This document shows positions 28,169 to 36,923 of a stretch of DNA of 64,000 bases, piece by piece; position 1 is the stretch's first letter, and the number at the start of each line of letters is the position of its first letter. Below the pieces are notes generated by a model that saw only the letters and a program-made list of their open reading frames with translations, ran no database searches and was not told the DNA's origin. The stretch is from Halomonas stenophila (GTDB taxonomy: Bacteria; Pseudomonadota; Gammaproteobacteria; Pseudomonadales; Halomonadaceae): positions 496,001 to 560,000 of the forward strand of contig NZ_JACHXR010000001.1 of assembly GCF_014192275.1 (NCBI RefSeq). The letters run 5' to 3'. A program made the translations under genes and the position numbers.

Positions 28169-28489
28169 ATGCACGTCATCATCGATCTCTGCGTGGTGCC
28201 CCTGGGCGTGGGGGTATCCGTCTCGTCCCATGTGGCCGCCTGTCAGCGGGTCATCGAGGCCTCCGGCCTGGAGCACCGGATGCACGCCTACGGCACCAAC
28301 ATCGAGGGCCCCTGGGACGAGGTGATGGCCGTGGTCAAGCGTTGCCACGAGGCGGTGCACGAGATGGGGGCGCCGCGCATCACCACCACCCTGAAGCTCG
28401 GCACGCGCACCGACCGTGAGCAGCACATGGACGACAAGGTGCAAAGCGTCGAGTCCCTGTTGCGCGCACCCGGCAGTGGTGCGGTGTAA
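28169..28489 (+). CDS. MTH1187 family thiamine-binding protein
   Basis: The 106-residue protein belongs to the small MTH1187/YkoF-like family (UPF0045) with the typical start MHVIIDLCVVPLGVG, the middle HAYGTNIEGPWDEVM and the end KLGTRTDREQHMDDKVQSVE. Relatives bind thiamine and form tetramers. The ATG follows GAGGAGAAAACGTC. It is a single gene before a strong terminator. Confidence 0.88.
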   Translation: MHVIIDLCVVPLGVGVSVSSHVAACQRVIEASGLEHRMHAYGTNIEGPWDEVMAVVKRCHEAVHEMGAPRITTTLKLGTRTDREQHMDDKVQSVESLLRAPGSGAV

Positions 28490-28523
28490 CGAATCCCTTA
28501 CGGCCTGTCAGCCAGTCTTGCCG

Positions 28524-28555
28524 CCCCGGCGAGGCCATTCATGGCCTCGCCGGGG
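28524..28555 (+). terminator. Strong hairpin after the thiamine-binding protein gene
   Basis: A perfect 14-base stem CCCCGGCGAGGCCA / TGGCCTCGCCGGGG encloses TTCA. The tail has few T residues, but the hairpin is very stable. Confidence 0.65.
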
Positions 28556-28720
28556 CTGTAACGAATGCTTGCCGGCGGGATGGCCAAGGCGGCCTCCAGC
28601 AGCGGGGAAAGCGTGGTCTCGGGGCGTTCCGGCGGGGGCGGGGGCGCTCTAGTCTGGGGGCATCCAAGCCAAGGGCGATGCGCCCGGACACGACAACCAC
28701 AAGCGACCCGGAGGTCCTAC

Positions 28721-29824
28721 ATGAACGCCCCTGCCCAGACGCGCCAGACCGCCAACACTGACAACCCCATCGGCACCGATGGCTTCGAGTTCGTCGAGTA
28801 CACCGCCCCCACCGCCGAGGGGATCGAGGCGCTGCGCCAGCTGTTTCTCCAGCTGGGCTTCACCGAGACGCGCCGGCACCGTTCCAAGGCCGTCACGCTG
28901 TTCCAGCAGGAGCACATCAACTTCGTGCTGAATGCCGAGCCGGACAGTCACGCCGCCGAGTTCGCGCGTGTCCACGGCCCGTCGGTCTGCGCCATGGCCT
29001 GGAAGGTGGCCGACGCCCGGCAGGCCTTCGACCATGCCGTGGCCTGCGGTGCCAAGCCGGTGGAGACGCCGGTGGGCGAGGGCGAGGTAGGCATTCCCGC
29101 CGTCGAGGGCATCGGGGGCTCGCTGCTGTACTTCGTCGACCACAAGCTCGACGGCGAAGGCCGCAGCATCTACGACATCGACTTCGTGCCGATCCCCGGA
29201 CGCACGCCCCAGGATCACAGCGTGGGCCTCGCGGTGCTCGACCACTTGACCCACAACGTCGACCGCGGGCAGATGGACGTCTGGGCGGACTTCTATACGC
29301 GCGTCGCCAACTTCCGCGAGATCCGCTACTTCGATATCGCCGGCAAGAAGACCGGGCTGCATTCCCGGGCCATGACCGCGCCCTGCGGCAAGATGCACAT
29401 TCCCATCAACGAGTCCGCCGACGATAACTCGCAGATCGCCGAGTTCCTGCGCGAGTACAACGGCGAGGGCATCCAGCACCTGGCCATGGCCACCGACGAC
29501 ATCTACGCCACGGTGCGTGCCCTGAAGGCCAGCGGCGTGACCTTCCTGACCACGCCGGACACCTACTACGAGCGGGTCGACCAGCGGGTGCCCAACCACC
29601 AGGAGAACCTCGAGGAGCTGCGCGAGCTGAACCTGCTGGTGGACGGCGGTCCCGACCAGGGCGTGTTGCTGCAGATCTTCACCGAGACGGTGATCGGGCC
29701 GATCTTCTTCGAGATCATCCAGCGCAAGGGCAACGACGGCTTCGGCGAGGGCAACTTCAAGGCCCTGTTCGAATCCATCGAGGAAGACCAGATCCGTCGC
29801 GGCGTGCTCGAGGCCGACGACTGA
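28721..29824 (+). CDS. hppD: 4-hydroxyphenylpyruvate dioxygenase
   Basis: The 367-residue Fe(II) enzyme turns 4-hydroxyphenylpyruvate into homogentisate, the step after PhhC transamination of tyrosine. Iron ligands are the histidines of VLDHLTHNV and GIQHLAMATDD and the glutamate of FFEIIQRKGNDGFGEGNF. The start at 28721 is preceded by CGGAGGTCC; the open frame upstream has no coding character. No homogentisate dioxygenase gene lies beside it, so the rest of the pathway is elsewhere. Confidence 0.95.
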   Translation: MNAPAQTRQTANTDNPIGTDGFEFVEYTAPTAEGIEALRQLFLQLGFTETRRHRSKAVTLFQQEHINFVLNAEPDSHAAEFARVHGPSVCAMAWKVADARQAFDHAVACGAKPVETPVGEGEVGIPAVEGIGGSLLYFVDHKLDGEGRSIYDIDFVPIPGRTPQDHSVGLAVLDHLTHNVDRGQMDVWADFYTRVANFREIRYFDIAGKKTGLHSRAMTAPCGKMHIPINESADDNSQIAEFLREYNGEGIQHLAMATDDIYATVRALKASGVTFLTTPDTYYERVDQRVPNHQENLEELRELNLLVDGGPDQGVLLQIFTETVIGPIFFEIIQRKGNDGFGEGNFKALFESIEEDQIRRGVLEADD

Positions 29825-29833
29825 TCCACTCCT

Positions 29834-29866
29834 CGTCGATCCCGGCAGCGATTGTCGGGATCGACG
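29834..29866 (+). terminator. Hairpin after hppD
   Basis: The stem CGTCGATCCCG / CGGGATCGACG begins 10 bases after the hppD stop. It has no clear T-tract. Confidence 0.6.
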
Positions 29867-29999
29867 GGCAGGGCGATGATAGCCAGAACAATCTCCCGTC
29901 TCCCTGCCCATTCACGATAAAATCCGTCACAATGGGCGTCTTGCTGGCCCCATGCCGCGTGGCGGGTGACAACAACAGTTCCGTGATCCCTGGTGTGAC

Positions 30000-31460
30000 A
30001 TGACAAACGACGCTCAACCCCGTACCCAGTGGCTCGGCCGCTGGGGCTTCGTCCTGGCCGCGACCGGCTCCGCGGTCGGCCTCGGCAACATCTGGAAGTT
30101 TCCCTACATCACCGGCGAGTATGGCGGCGGTGCCTTCGTGCTGGTCTACCTGGCCTGCATCCTGGCCGTCGGCGTGCCGGTGATGATGACCGAGATCGCC
30201 TTCGGCCGTCGTGGCCGCGGCAGCCCCATCGACGCCATCCGTCGGGTGGCCGGCGAGTCCGGCGCCTCCCCGGTGTGGTCGTTGCTGGGCTGGATGGCCA
30301 TGCTCTGCGGCTTCATGATCCTGTCCTTCTACGTGGTGGTGGCCGGCTGGTCCTTCGCCTACCTGTGGAAGATGCTCAGCGGCGGCCTGGCCGGCTCCAG
30401 CGTCGACGAGATGGCGGCGATCTTCGGCGCGAACAACGAGAGCCCGCTGAACCTGGGCTTCTGGAGCACCCTGGTGACCGTCGCCACCATGGCCATCGTC
30501 GGCAAGGGCGTGCAGGCCGGCATCGAAAAGAGCGTCAGCTGGATGATGCCCGGCATGGTCGTGATGCTGGCCATCCTGATCGGCTATGGGGCCTTCTCCG
30601 GTGGCTTCGTCGAGGCGCTGCGCTTCCTGTTCACCTTCGACGCGGGCAGCCTGTCCAGCGAGGGGATGCTGGCCGCCCTGGGCCATGCCTTCTTCACCCT
30701 GTCCCTGGCCTCCGGGGCCATCCTCACCTATGGCAGCTACCTGCCGGGGCGGGCCTCCATCGCCCGCACCACGCTCAGCGTGGCCGTGGCCGATACCGTG
30801 GTGGCCCTGATGGCGGGCCTGGCGATCTTCCCGGTGATCTTCGCCAACGGCATGGAGCCGGCCAGCGGCCCCGGGCTGATCTTCATGAGCCTGCCGCTGG
30901 CCTTCCAGGCGATGCCGCTGGGCACCCTGTTCGGCATCCTGTTCTTCGTGATGCTGTCCATGGCCGCGTTGACCTCGTCGATCTCCATGGTGGAGGCCAC
31001 CGTGTCCTGGCTGACCGACAACAAGGGCATCTCGCGGCGCACCGCCTCCTGGGGCACCGGCATCGTGCTGTGGCTGATCAGCACCCTGGCCATGCTGTCG
31101 TTCAACGTGGGGGCCGAGTGGACCCTGGCCGGCAAGCACTTCTTCGGCTGGCTGGACTACCTGACCTCCCGCTGGATGATGCCTCTCGGCGGCCTGGGCA
31201 TGGTGCTGCTCGCCGGCTTCGTGCTGAAGAACGAGGCCTTCCGCGAGGAGCTCGGCCTGTCCCCGGCCTGGCATGCGCTGTGGCTGTTCATGGTGCGCTA
31301 TGTCAGCCCGCTGGGTATCCTGTTGATCTTCGTCGACGCCCTGGGTATCGCCAGGGTGCAGTTCGGGACCCATTGGCCCTGGTTGCTGCTGGTGCTGGGC
31401 GTGATCACCGTGGTCGGCGAGCTGGCCAGCCCGCGGCTCAAGCGAGCCCTCGGCGCCTGA
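30000..31460 (+). CDS. Sodium-dependent neurotransmitter-symporter family transporter
   Basis: The 486-residue protein has about twelve membrane helices and belongs to the NSS/SNF family (LeuT and MhsT relatives), which import amino acids or related compounds with Na+. The start WLGRWGFVLAATGSAVGLGN and then IWKFPYITGEYGGGAFV in helix 1 are diagnostic, as is the unwound-helix segment FFTLSLASGAILTYGSYLP. The substrate cannot be read from sequence. The site before the ATG is weak. Use of sodium fits a halophile. Confidence 0.93.
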   Translation: MTNDAQPRTQWLGRWGFVLAATGSAVGLGNIWKFPYITGEYGGGAFVLVYLACILAVGVPVMMTEIAFGRRGRGSPIDAIRRVAGESGASPVWSLLGWMAMLCGFMILSFYVVVAGWSFAYLWKMLSGGLAGSSVDEMAAIFGANNESPLNLGFWSTLVTVATMAIVGKGVQAGIEKSVSWMMPGMVVMLAILIGYGAFSGGFVEALRFLFTFDAGSLSSEGMLAALGHAFFTLSLASGAILTYGSYLPGRASIARTTLSVAVADTVVALMAGLAIFPVIFANGMEPASGPGLIFMSLPLAFQAMPLGTLFGILFFVMLSMAALTSSISMVEATVSWLTDNKGISRRTASWGTGIVLWLISTLAMLSFNVGAEWTLAGKHFFGWLDYLTSRWMMPLGGLGMVLLAGFVLKNEAFREELGLSPAWHALWLFMVRYVSPLGILLIFVDALGIARVQFGTHWPWLLLVLGVITVVGELASPRLKRALGA

Positions 31461-31481
31461 GCCGACATCGCCACCGTCCCA

Positions 31482-31516
31482 CGACATCGCCCCCGCCCTG
31501 CGGGGGCGATGTCGTT
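31482..31516 (+). terminator. Terminator after the NSS transporter
   Basis: A perfect 16-base stem ACGACATCGCCCCCGC / GCGGGGGCGATGTCGT with loop CCT begins 21 bases after the stop. Confidence 0.75.
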
Positions 31517-31642
31517 GGCAGGGCAGAGGGGCGCGTCCGACGTCAGCGGTTATATGCTTGCGCAGAGTCGTTAGTGGCAATCAGGCGGCAAATTAATTAC
31601 TTTATCGCATATTAAATCCTGTCAATCTTGGGTGTGTGGAAT

Positions 31643-32518
31643 ATGAGTGCCGCAAGCGATCCCCGGGCGCCCGATAGCGTACGGTTGCCGAAGGCCGTCT
31701 CCGAGCTGGCGCCGGGTCGGGTCAGCCTGGTCGGCGCGGGGCCGGGGGATCCGGAACTGCTGACCGTGAAGGCCCTGCGGCGTCTCCAGGCCGCCGAGGT
31801 GATCCTTCACGACCGCCTGGTCAGCGACGAGATCCTGGCCCTGGCCAACCCCGCGGCCTGGAAGCTGTACGTGGGCAAGGCCCGCTCGGATCACAGCGTG
31901 CCCCAGGAGGGCATCAACCAGGCGCTGGTCGACTGGGCGAGCGCCGGCAAGCGGGTGGTGCGCCTCAAGGGCGGCGATCCCTTCATCTTCGGGCGTGGCG
32001 GGGAGGAGCTCGAGACGCTGGTGGCCGCGGGGGTCGAGGTCGAGGTCGTGCCGGGCATCACCGCGGCCTCGGGATGCGCGGCCTATGCCGGCATTCCCCT
32101 GACCCATCGGGATCATGCCCAATCGGTGCGCTTCATCACCGGCCACCTGCGCGATGGCGGCTGCGACCTCGACTGGGCGGCCCTGGCGAGCCCCGGTCAG
32201 ACCCTGGTGTTCTACATGGGGCTCGGCAGCCTGGCGATCATCGCCGAGCAGCTCAAGGCCCATGGCCTGGCCGCCGACACCCCCCTCGCCCTGATCGAGC
32301 AGGGCACCACCGCCCGCCAGCGCGTGCATGTGGGGAGCCTGGCGAGCTTGCCGCCGGCCATCGAGCAGGGTACCATTCGACCGCCGACGCTTATCATCGT
32401 CGGCACAGTGGTGACGTTGCATGACGCGCTGGCCTGGTTCGACAACGATCGTGCCGGCAGCAGGGGTTGGTTGCAGGGAAAGCACCCGACGCCGTCTGAC
32501 ACGTCTCAAGGCGCCTGA
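31643..32518 (+). CDS. cobA: Uroporphyrinogen-III C-methyltransferase
   Basis: The 291-residue SAM-dependent enzyme makes precorrin-2 from uroporphyrinogen III, the branch to sirohaem and cobalamin. Family motifs [20 protein letters not shown] near the N-terminus, [18 protein letters not shown] and [21 protein letters not shown] are clear. It is the stand-alone form without the CysG oxidase/chelatase domain. I prefer ATG 31643; a TTG at 31628 is in frame but less likely. An AT-rich promoter-like region precedes it. No nitrite or sulfite reductase gene is adjacent. Confidence 0.92.
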   Translation: MSAASDPRAPDSVRLPKAVSELAPGRVSLVGAGPGDPELLTVKALRRLQAAEVILHDRLVSDEILALANPAAWKLYVGKARSDHSVPQEGINQALVDWASAGKRVVRLKGGDPFIFGRGGEELETLVAAGVEVEVVPGITAASGCAAYAGIPLTHRDHAQSVRFITGHLRDGGCDLDWAALASPGQTLVFYMGLGSLAIIAEQLKAHGLAADTPLALIEQGTTARQRVHVGSLASLPPAIEQGTIRPPTLIIVGTVVTLHDALAWFDNDRAGSRGWLQGKHPTPSDTSQGA

Positions 32519-32566
32519 AGTCGCGGGGAGATCGACATCGGCGTACAAGTCGTTGTGAGGTGACGA

Positions 32567-32986
32567 ATGGTGTATTCCCGCAAGGCGAGCTCGACTCGTC
32601 CCCATGGGTGGCGTCTGTTGTGTCTCGGGCTGTCCCTGCTGCTGCTGAGCGGCTGTGCAGGGGATTCGCTGGCCCACCAGTCCCGCGACGATGTCGCGAT
32701 CCAGAAGGGGGTCGCCTCCTTCTACAGTGACCGCTTCCAGGGCCATGCCACCGCCAGCGGTGAGCCCTTCGACCAGCAGGCCCTGACCGCCGCCCACCGG
32801 AGTCTGCCCTTCGGTACCAAGGTGTTGGTGACTCGGCGCGATACCGGCCGCCAGGTCGAGGTGGAGATCACCGATCGGGGCCCCTTCGTCGACGGCCGCG
32901 TGATCGACCTCTCCAAGCGGGCCGCCCGTGCCCTCGGCATGCTGAGTCGCGGTACCGCCCCCGTCCAGCTCAGCTACGTGCAATGA
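32567..32986 (+). CDS. RlpA-like septal lipoprotein
   Basis: The 139-residue product has a basic start, a hydrophobic segment and a lipobox LLLSGC with the acylated cysteine near residue 27. The mature part is a double-psi beta-barrel of the RlpA type: GVASFYSDRFQGHATASGEPF, then TAAHRSLPFGTKVLVTR, then ITDRGPFVDGRVIDLSKRAA, which includes the catalytic-type Asp. RlpA proteins cleave peptidoglycan strands without stem peptides. The C-terminal SPOR domain of full-length RlpA is missing, so septal targeting may differ. Confidence 0.88.
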   Translation: MVYSRKASSTRPHGWRLLCLGLSLLLLSGCAGDSLAHQSRDDVAIQKGVASFYSDRFQGHATASGEPFDQQALTAAHRSLPFGTKVLVTRRDTGRQVEVEITDRGPFVDGRVIDLSKRAARALGMLSRGTAPVQLSYVQ

Positions 32987-33022
32987 TCCTGTCTGCCCGG
33001 CGAGTCGGCCGGGCCCGGCGAG

Positions 33023-34099
33023 TCACTCGCCTGCCTCGCCCCCCCGCGAGAACTCCCGCCGCCAGCGGGCCAGCAGGGCCTGTCGCTTGAGGTCATCCAG
33101 CGTGGCCAGCAGCCCCGGGCCCAGCGCCAGGGGCCGCAGGGCCTCGCCGTGGGTCGCGCGCAGGCGGTCCGCCGTCCCCGGGCCGTCCAGCGCCGGGTGG
33201 ATCGCGCCCAGCGCGGTCTGCTCGGCGATCACCCGCTGGCCCTCCAGGCCGATCAGATACTCCAGGAAGCGTCGCGCGCTCCTCGGGTGAGGAGCCCGCC
33301 GGGGAATCAGCGCCAGGCGCTGGGTGACCAGCGCATAGTCGTCGGGAATCACCATCTCGAGCGCCGGATCCCGTTCCACCACCCGGTGGGCATAGCTGCC
33401 CAGCAGGTTGTAGCCCAGCCAGTAGCGCCCCTCCGCGAGCCCCGCCAGCATCTCGCCGGTGGTATCCACCAGGCTTGCCTCGGCTTGGCCCAGGGCGGCC
33501 ACCAGGTCCCAGTAACGCGGCGACAGCCGCGATTCCTCGATGGCATAGGTATAACCGGCGCCGCTGCGCGACGGGTCATAGGTCACCACCCGTCCTGCCA
33601 GCGCCGTGCCGTGCCGCTGGAGCAGGGTGAGCAGGTCGGCATGGCTCTCCGGGCGGCCGAAGCGGTCGATCAGCTCGCGGCGGACCACCATCACCACCGG
33701 CTCGAAGGTGAAGGCGAACAGCTCCTGTCGCCAGCGGGCCCAGTCCGGCCAGGCCGCGGCGACGGCGGCGTCGAGGGGCTGGGCATGGCCGTCGTTGGCC
33801 AGGCGGTACTGCCAGGGCATGGCCGAGGAGATCAGCACATCCACCTCGTCCGGTGCGGCCAGGAAGCGCTCGTGGAGCGGCAAGGTGTCGAGGTTGCGGT
33901 AGGTCAGCTCGATGCCGGGATACCGCCGGTGGAAGGCCGCCAGCAGGGGGCGGACATGCACCAGGTCAAGGGCCCCATGGATCACCAGCTGCCCCGTGGC
34001 CTGATTGGGCTGGGGGCGCGCCGGGTAGTGGAGGTCCTGCGCCGCGGCGAGGGGGGCGGTACACAACCACAGCAGCAGGGTGGCGACGCCTAGCCTCAT
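33023..34099 (-). CDS. Periplasmic solute-binding protein linked to the TctDE-like system
   Basis: The 358-residue product has a signal peptide (MRLGVATLLLWLCTAPLAAAQ) and then a type 2 periplasmic binding fold of the Fe/molybdate ABC-protein kind: GQLVIHGALDLVHVRPLLAAFHRRYPGI, VDVLISSAMPW and YDPSRSGAGYTYAIEE. There is no permease or ATPase next to it. Its ATG overlaps the histidine kinase stop (ATGA), so it is made with the kinase. I infer that it is an accessory sensor that presents a ligand to the kinase rather than a transport component. Confidence 0.8.
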   Translation of the reverse strand: MRLGVATLLLWLCTAPLAAAQDLHYPARPQPNQATGQLVIHGALDLVHVRPLLAAFHRRYPGIELTYRNLDTLPLHERFLAAPDEVDVLISSAMPWQYRLANDGHAQPLDAAVAAAWPDWARWRQELFAFTFEPVVMVVRRELIDRFGRPESHADLLTLLQRHGTALAGRVVTYDPSRSGAGYTYAIEESRLSPRYWDLVAALGQAEASLVDTTGEMLAGLAEGRYWLGYNLLGSYAHRVVERDPALEMVIPDDYALVTQRLALIPRRAPHPRSARRFLEYLIGLEGQRVIAEQTALGAIHPALDGPGTADRLRATHGEALRPLALGPGLLATLDDLKRQALLARWRREFSRGGEAGE

Positions 34100-35469
34100 G
34101 GCGTGTCTCCCGGAAAGCGCAGCACGACCCTCAGTCCGCGGCCATCGTCGCCGTCCTCGAGGGCCAGGCGGGCGTCATGGGTGCGGGCGATGCCATCGAC
34201 GATGGCCAGCCCCAGGCCGGAGCCGTCGGGGTCATCGCTGCCGCGATGGAAGGGCCGTAGCATCAGCAGGCGGCGCTCGGCGGGAATCCCGGGCCCGTCA
34301 TCCTCCACTTCCAGGGTCGGCGGCGAGGCGTGGGTGCGCACGGTGATGTGTCGGGCGCCATAGCGCCTGGCGTTGTCGATCAGGTTGCCCAGCGCCTCCT
34401 CCAGCTGCCAGTCGAGCCCCTCGATCGTCACCGGCGACGGCGAGGCCTCGACGCCCAGGTCGACCGCGTCCCGATGGCAGGCGTTCCAGTGGGCCCTGAC
34501 GGCCTGGCGGGCCAGCGCGTTGAGGTCGAGCGAGGCCAGTTCGGGACGGTATTCGGGATTGTCGAGGCGCGTCAGCGACAGCAACTGGATGGCCAGGCGC
34601 GAGGTACGCACGCTGGTGGTGTGCATGGCCTCGAGCGCCTCCCGCCAGCGGGCCGGGTCGTCCTGGCGCAGGGCCAGCTCGGCCCGCGCCGACAGCCCCG
34701 CCAGGGGGGTGCGCAACTGGTGGGAGGCATCGCCGATGAAGCGTTCCTGGTTGGCGCGCACCCGGCGCATGCGGGCCAGCAGGTCATTCAGGGTCTCGCG
34801 CAGTTCCGCGAGCTCCCTGGGCAGGCTCAGCGCCAGGGGAGCCAGGGTGCGCGGATCGCGGGCGCGGATGGCGCGGCGCAGGCGGGTGAGCGGGGCCAGG
34901 GCGGCGCGAATCGCCAGCAGCAGGATCACCACCGCCAGCGCCGCCATGGTCAGGATATAGGCCAGGTTGCCGCGCAGCAGTTCGGCGGCCAGGCGCTCGC
35001 GCCCCTCGCGGGTATGGGCGACTCGTACCTCGAAGCGCTCGCGCTGCCGCCAGTCCTCCAGGTGCGCCCGGCGGACGCCCTGTCGCAGGGCCAGGTCGCG
35101 CCAGACGATATCGCGGTAGAGCAGGCCATCGGCGCGCTCGCCGACCTCACGGGGGTCGCCGGGGAGTTCGGCGTTGCCGGTGACGAACCGGCCCTGGGCA
35201 TCGTAGAGGGCATAGAAGACCCGTTCCTCGGCGTCGGTGGCGAGCATCTCCAGGGCCGCGGGGGGCAGGTCGAGCCACAGGCGCTGTTCCTGCCACTGTA
35301 CCTGCTCGGCGATCGCCAGGGTGGCGGCCTCGAGCAGGCGGTCATAGGCGCGATCGGCCGTGCGGCGGGCATCCATCCAGGCCTGCAGCACCATCAAGCC
35401 GCCCAGGGCCAGCAGGGGCAGCAGCAACCAGGTCAGCAGCCGCCGGTAGAGGCTGTCCCGGCGGGTCAC
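34096..35469 (-). CDS. tctE: Sensor histidine kinase (TctE-like)
   Basis: The 457-residue membrane kinase has two membrane helices (about residues 12-30 and near 165-185) flanking a periplasmic sensor, a HAMP-like linker, the phospho-acceptor site GDASHQLRTPLAGLSARAEL and an ATPase domain (NLIDNARRYG, DDGPGIP, GSGLGLAIVDG). It starts at GTG 35469, which overlaps the regulator stop. The frame is open further upstream, but the regulator occupies that region. Resemblance to TctE/QseC-type kinases and the divergent tctCBA genes suggest tricarboxylate sensing. Confidence 0.88.
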   Translation of the reverse strand: MTRRDSLYRRLLTWLLLPLLALGGLMVLQAWMDARRTADRAYDRLLEAATLAIAEQVQWQEQRLWLDLPPAALEMLATDAEERVFYALYDAQGRFVTGNAELPGDPREVGERADGLLYRDIVWRDLALRQGVRRAHLEDWRQRERFEVRVAHTREGRERLAAELLRGNLAYILTMAALAVVILLLAIRAALAPLTRLRRAIRARDPRTLAPLALSLPRELAELRETLNDLLARMRRVRANQERFIGDASHQLRTPLAGLSARAELALRQDDPARWREALEAMHTTSVRTSRLAIQLLSLTRLDNPEYRPELASLDLNALARQAVRAHWNACHRDAVDLGVEASPSPVTIEGLDWQLEEALGNLIDNARRYGARHITVRTHASPPTLEVEDDGPGIPAERRLLMLRPFHRGSDDPDGSGLGLAIVDGIARTHDARLALEDGDDGRGLRVVLRFPGDTP

Positions 35470-36128
35470 GTCGCCTCCAGCAGGTAACCCAGGCCGCGCA
35501 CCGTGCGCAGGGCCACGCCGCCGCCGGCCAGGCGCTTGCGCAGGCGATGGACATAGACCTCGATGGCATTGTCGCCCATGGGCTGGTCCTGGAAGGCCTC
35601 CTCGGCGAGGCGTGCCTTGTCCACCGGCTCGCCGGCGTGACGCATCAGGCAGGCCAGCAGGCGCTGCTCCCGCGGCGGCAGTGCCAGGGGCGTGTCGCCG
35701 AGGCTGAAGCGCTGGGACAGCCCATCGAAGCTCAGGGGGCCGACCTGCAGCAGCTGGCCGCGCTCGCGGCGGCGCAGCAGCGCCCGTACCCGCGCCTCGA
35801 GCTCGTCCAGGGCAAAGGGCTTCGCCAGGTAGTCGTCCGCCCCCAGGTCCAGTCCGCGCACCCGGTCCTCGATGGCGCCGCGGGCGGTGAGGATCAGCAC
35901 CGGGGTGTGGCGGTCGTGGGCGCGCAGGGTCGCCAGCACCTCCAGTCCCCCGCAGCCGGGCAGGTTGAGGTCCAGCAGCACCAGCGACAGGCCGTGCTCC
36001 GGTCCGGTCAGGCGCTCCCGGGCCGCCTCGCCGTCGGCCAGGTGGTCGACGACATGCCCTTCGAGGCGCAGGGCATCGACCAGGGTCTCGGCCAGCAGGC
36101 GGTCGTCCTCCACCAGCAGCAGTCTCAT
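35466..36128 (-). CDS. tctD: Response regulator, OmpR family (TctD-like)
   Basis: The 220-residue regulator has a receiver domain (MRLLLVEDDRLLAETLVDAL, phospho-acceptor Asp in LVLLDLNLPGCGG, Lys in YLAKPFALDELEARV) and a winged-helix DNA-binding domain (PREQRLLACLMRHAGEPV, then DNAIEVYVHRLRKRL). The start at 36128 overlaps the stop of the upstream IclR-type gene. Partner of the kinase that follows; the likely target is tctCBA. Confidence 0.9.
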   Translation of the reverse strand: MRLLLVEDDRLLAETLVDALRLEGHVVDHLADGEAARERLTGPEHGLSLVLLDLNLPGCGGLEVLATLRAHDRHTPVLILTARGAIEDRVRGLDLGADDYLAKPFALDELEARVRALLRRRERGQLLQVGPLSFDGLSQRFSLGDTPLALPPREQRLLACLMRHAGEPVDKARLAEEAFQDQPMGDNAIEVYVHRLRKRLAGGGVALRTVRGLGYLLEAT

Positions 36129-36733
36129 GGGGTCGTTTCCTCCTCGGCCTGAGGTGCCTCCAGGCGGCCGCGTGCCGCCTGGAGGGCCCGGCGCCACGCA
36201 CCGGCCGGCTGGCGGCCGGTGGGACCCGACAGCGACAGCCAGAAATGCGGCTCGTCGGGGCCCGTCGTCAGCGCCAGGCATTCCATGTGGCCCCCGGGCA
36301 GCACCGGGCGCGGGTCGTCGTCCTTGGTGGTCGGCCAGCGGCTGCCGGGCCTCAGGTCATGGCGCAGGTCACTGGCCGGCAGGGCCACCAACCGACACTC
36401 GGCCTCGCCGTGGCGCGCCTCCAGCAGGGCCGCGGTCTCCCCGGTCTCGGCGGCCAGGTGCTCGAGCTGGGGTTGGACCCTGGCCGCCAGGTGTCGTGAC
36501 GGGGCATGCCGCCGGGCCAGGCGGACCGGGCTGGAGCCGAGTCGCCAGCGGCCGTCGCGGCTACGCTGGACGTAGTCGAAGCGTTCCAGTGAGCCGAGCA
36601 GCCGCAGCAGGGTGCTCTTGTAGAAGCCGGTGGCCTGGGCCAGTTCGGCCAGGCTGAAGGCCTCCTGCTCGGCGTCGAAGGCGTCGAGCACCGTCAGGGC
36701 TCGCTCCACCGCTTCCACGCGATCCTGCGCCAT
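36125..36733 (-). CDS. IclR-type transcriptional regulator
   Basis: The 202-residue product has an N-terminal IclR-like winged helix (VEAVERALTVLDAFDAEQEAF, then SLAELAQATGFYKSTLLRLL and FDYVQRSRDGRWRLG). The ligand-binding domain is shorter than usual (IclR proteins are about 250 residues) and looks divergent. It opens an operon with the two-component genes and the binding protein, all linked by 4-base overlaps. It faces tctC across 190 bases that contain two palindromes. Confidence 0.82.
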   Translation of the reverse strand: MAQDRVEAVERALTVLDAFDAEQEAFSLAELAQATGFYKSTLLRLLGSLERFDYVQRSRDGRWRLGSSPVRLARRHAPSRHLAARVQPQLEHLAAETGETAALLEARHGEAECRLVALPASDLRHDLRPGSRWPTTKDDDPRPVLPGGHMECLALTTGPDEPHFWLSLSGPTGRQPAGAWRRALQAARGRLEAPQAEEETTP

Positions 36734-36833
36734 CTGGGGGTCTCCGGGGTCGAGAGGAGGTATGCAACTTTGGTCGCAAATTCACGGCCAGGCGTTGACC
36801 CCGACCAGCGAGGCGCCTAGCTTTCTATCCTGA

Positions 36834-36846
36834 AGAACGCGGTTCT
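36834..36846. promoter_or_regulatory. Palindrome 1 in the iclR-tctC region
   Basis: AGAACGCGGTTCT has perfect 5-base arms around GCG. Its location between divergent regulator and transporter genes makes it a candidate operator for the IclR or TctD protein. Confidence 0.4.
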
Positions 36847-36848
36847 GC

Positions 36849-36864
36849 CTTACAGAATTGTAAG
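36849..36864. promoter_or_regulatory. Palindrome 2 in the iclR-tctC region
   Basis: CTTACAGAATTGTAAG has perfect 6-base arms and lies two bases from the first palindrome, about 60 bases before tctC. Adjacent placement suggests two factors or a double site. Confidence 0.45.
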
Positions 36865-36923
36865 CCAGTCGTCAGCGTTCGACAAGCCCAACGTTTCGTT
36901 CCACCGACCAGGGGACCACAACA

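Noticed and set aside
31628-31642. TTG start for cobA adding five residues
   Set aside because: ATG at 31643 begins the usual N-terminal region and no strong site supports the TTG.
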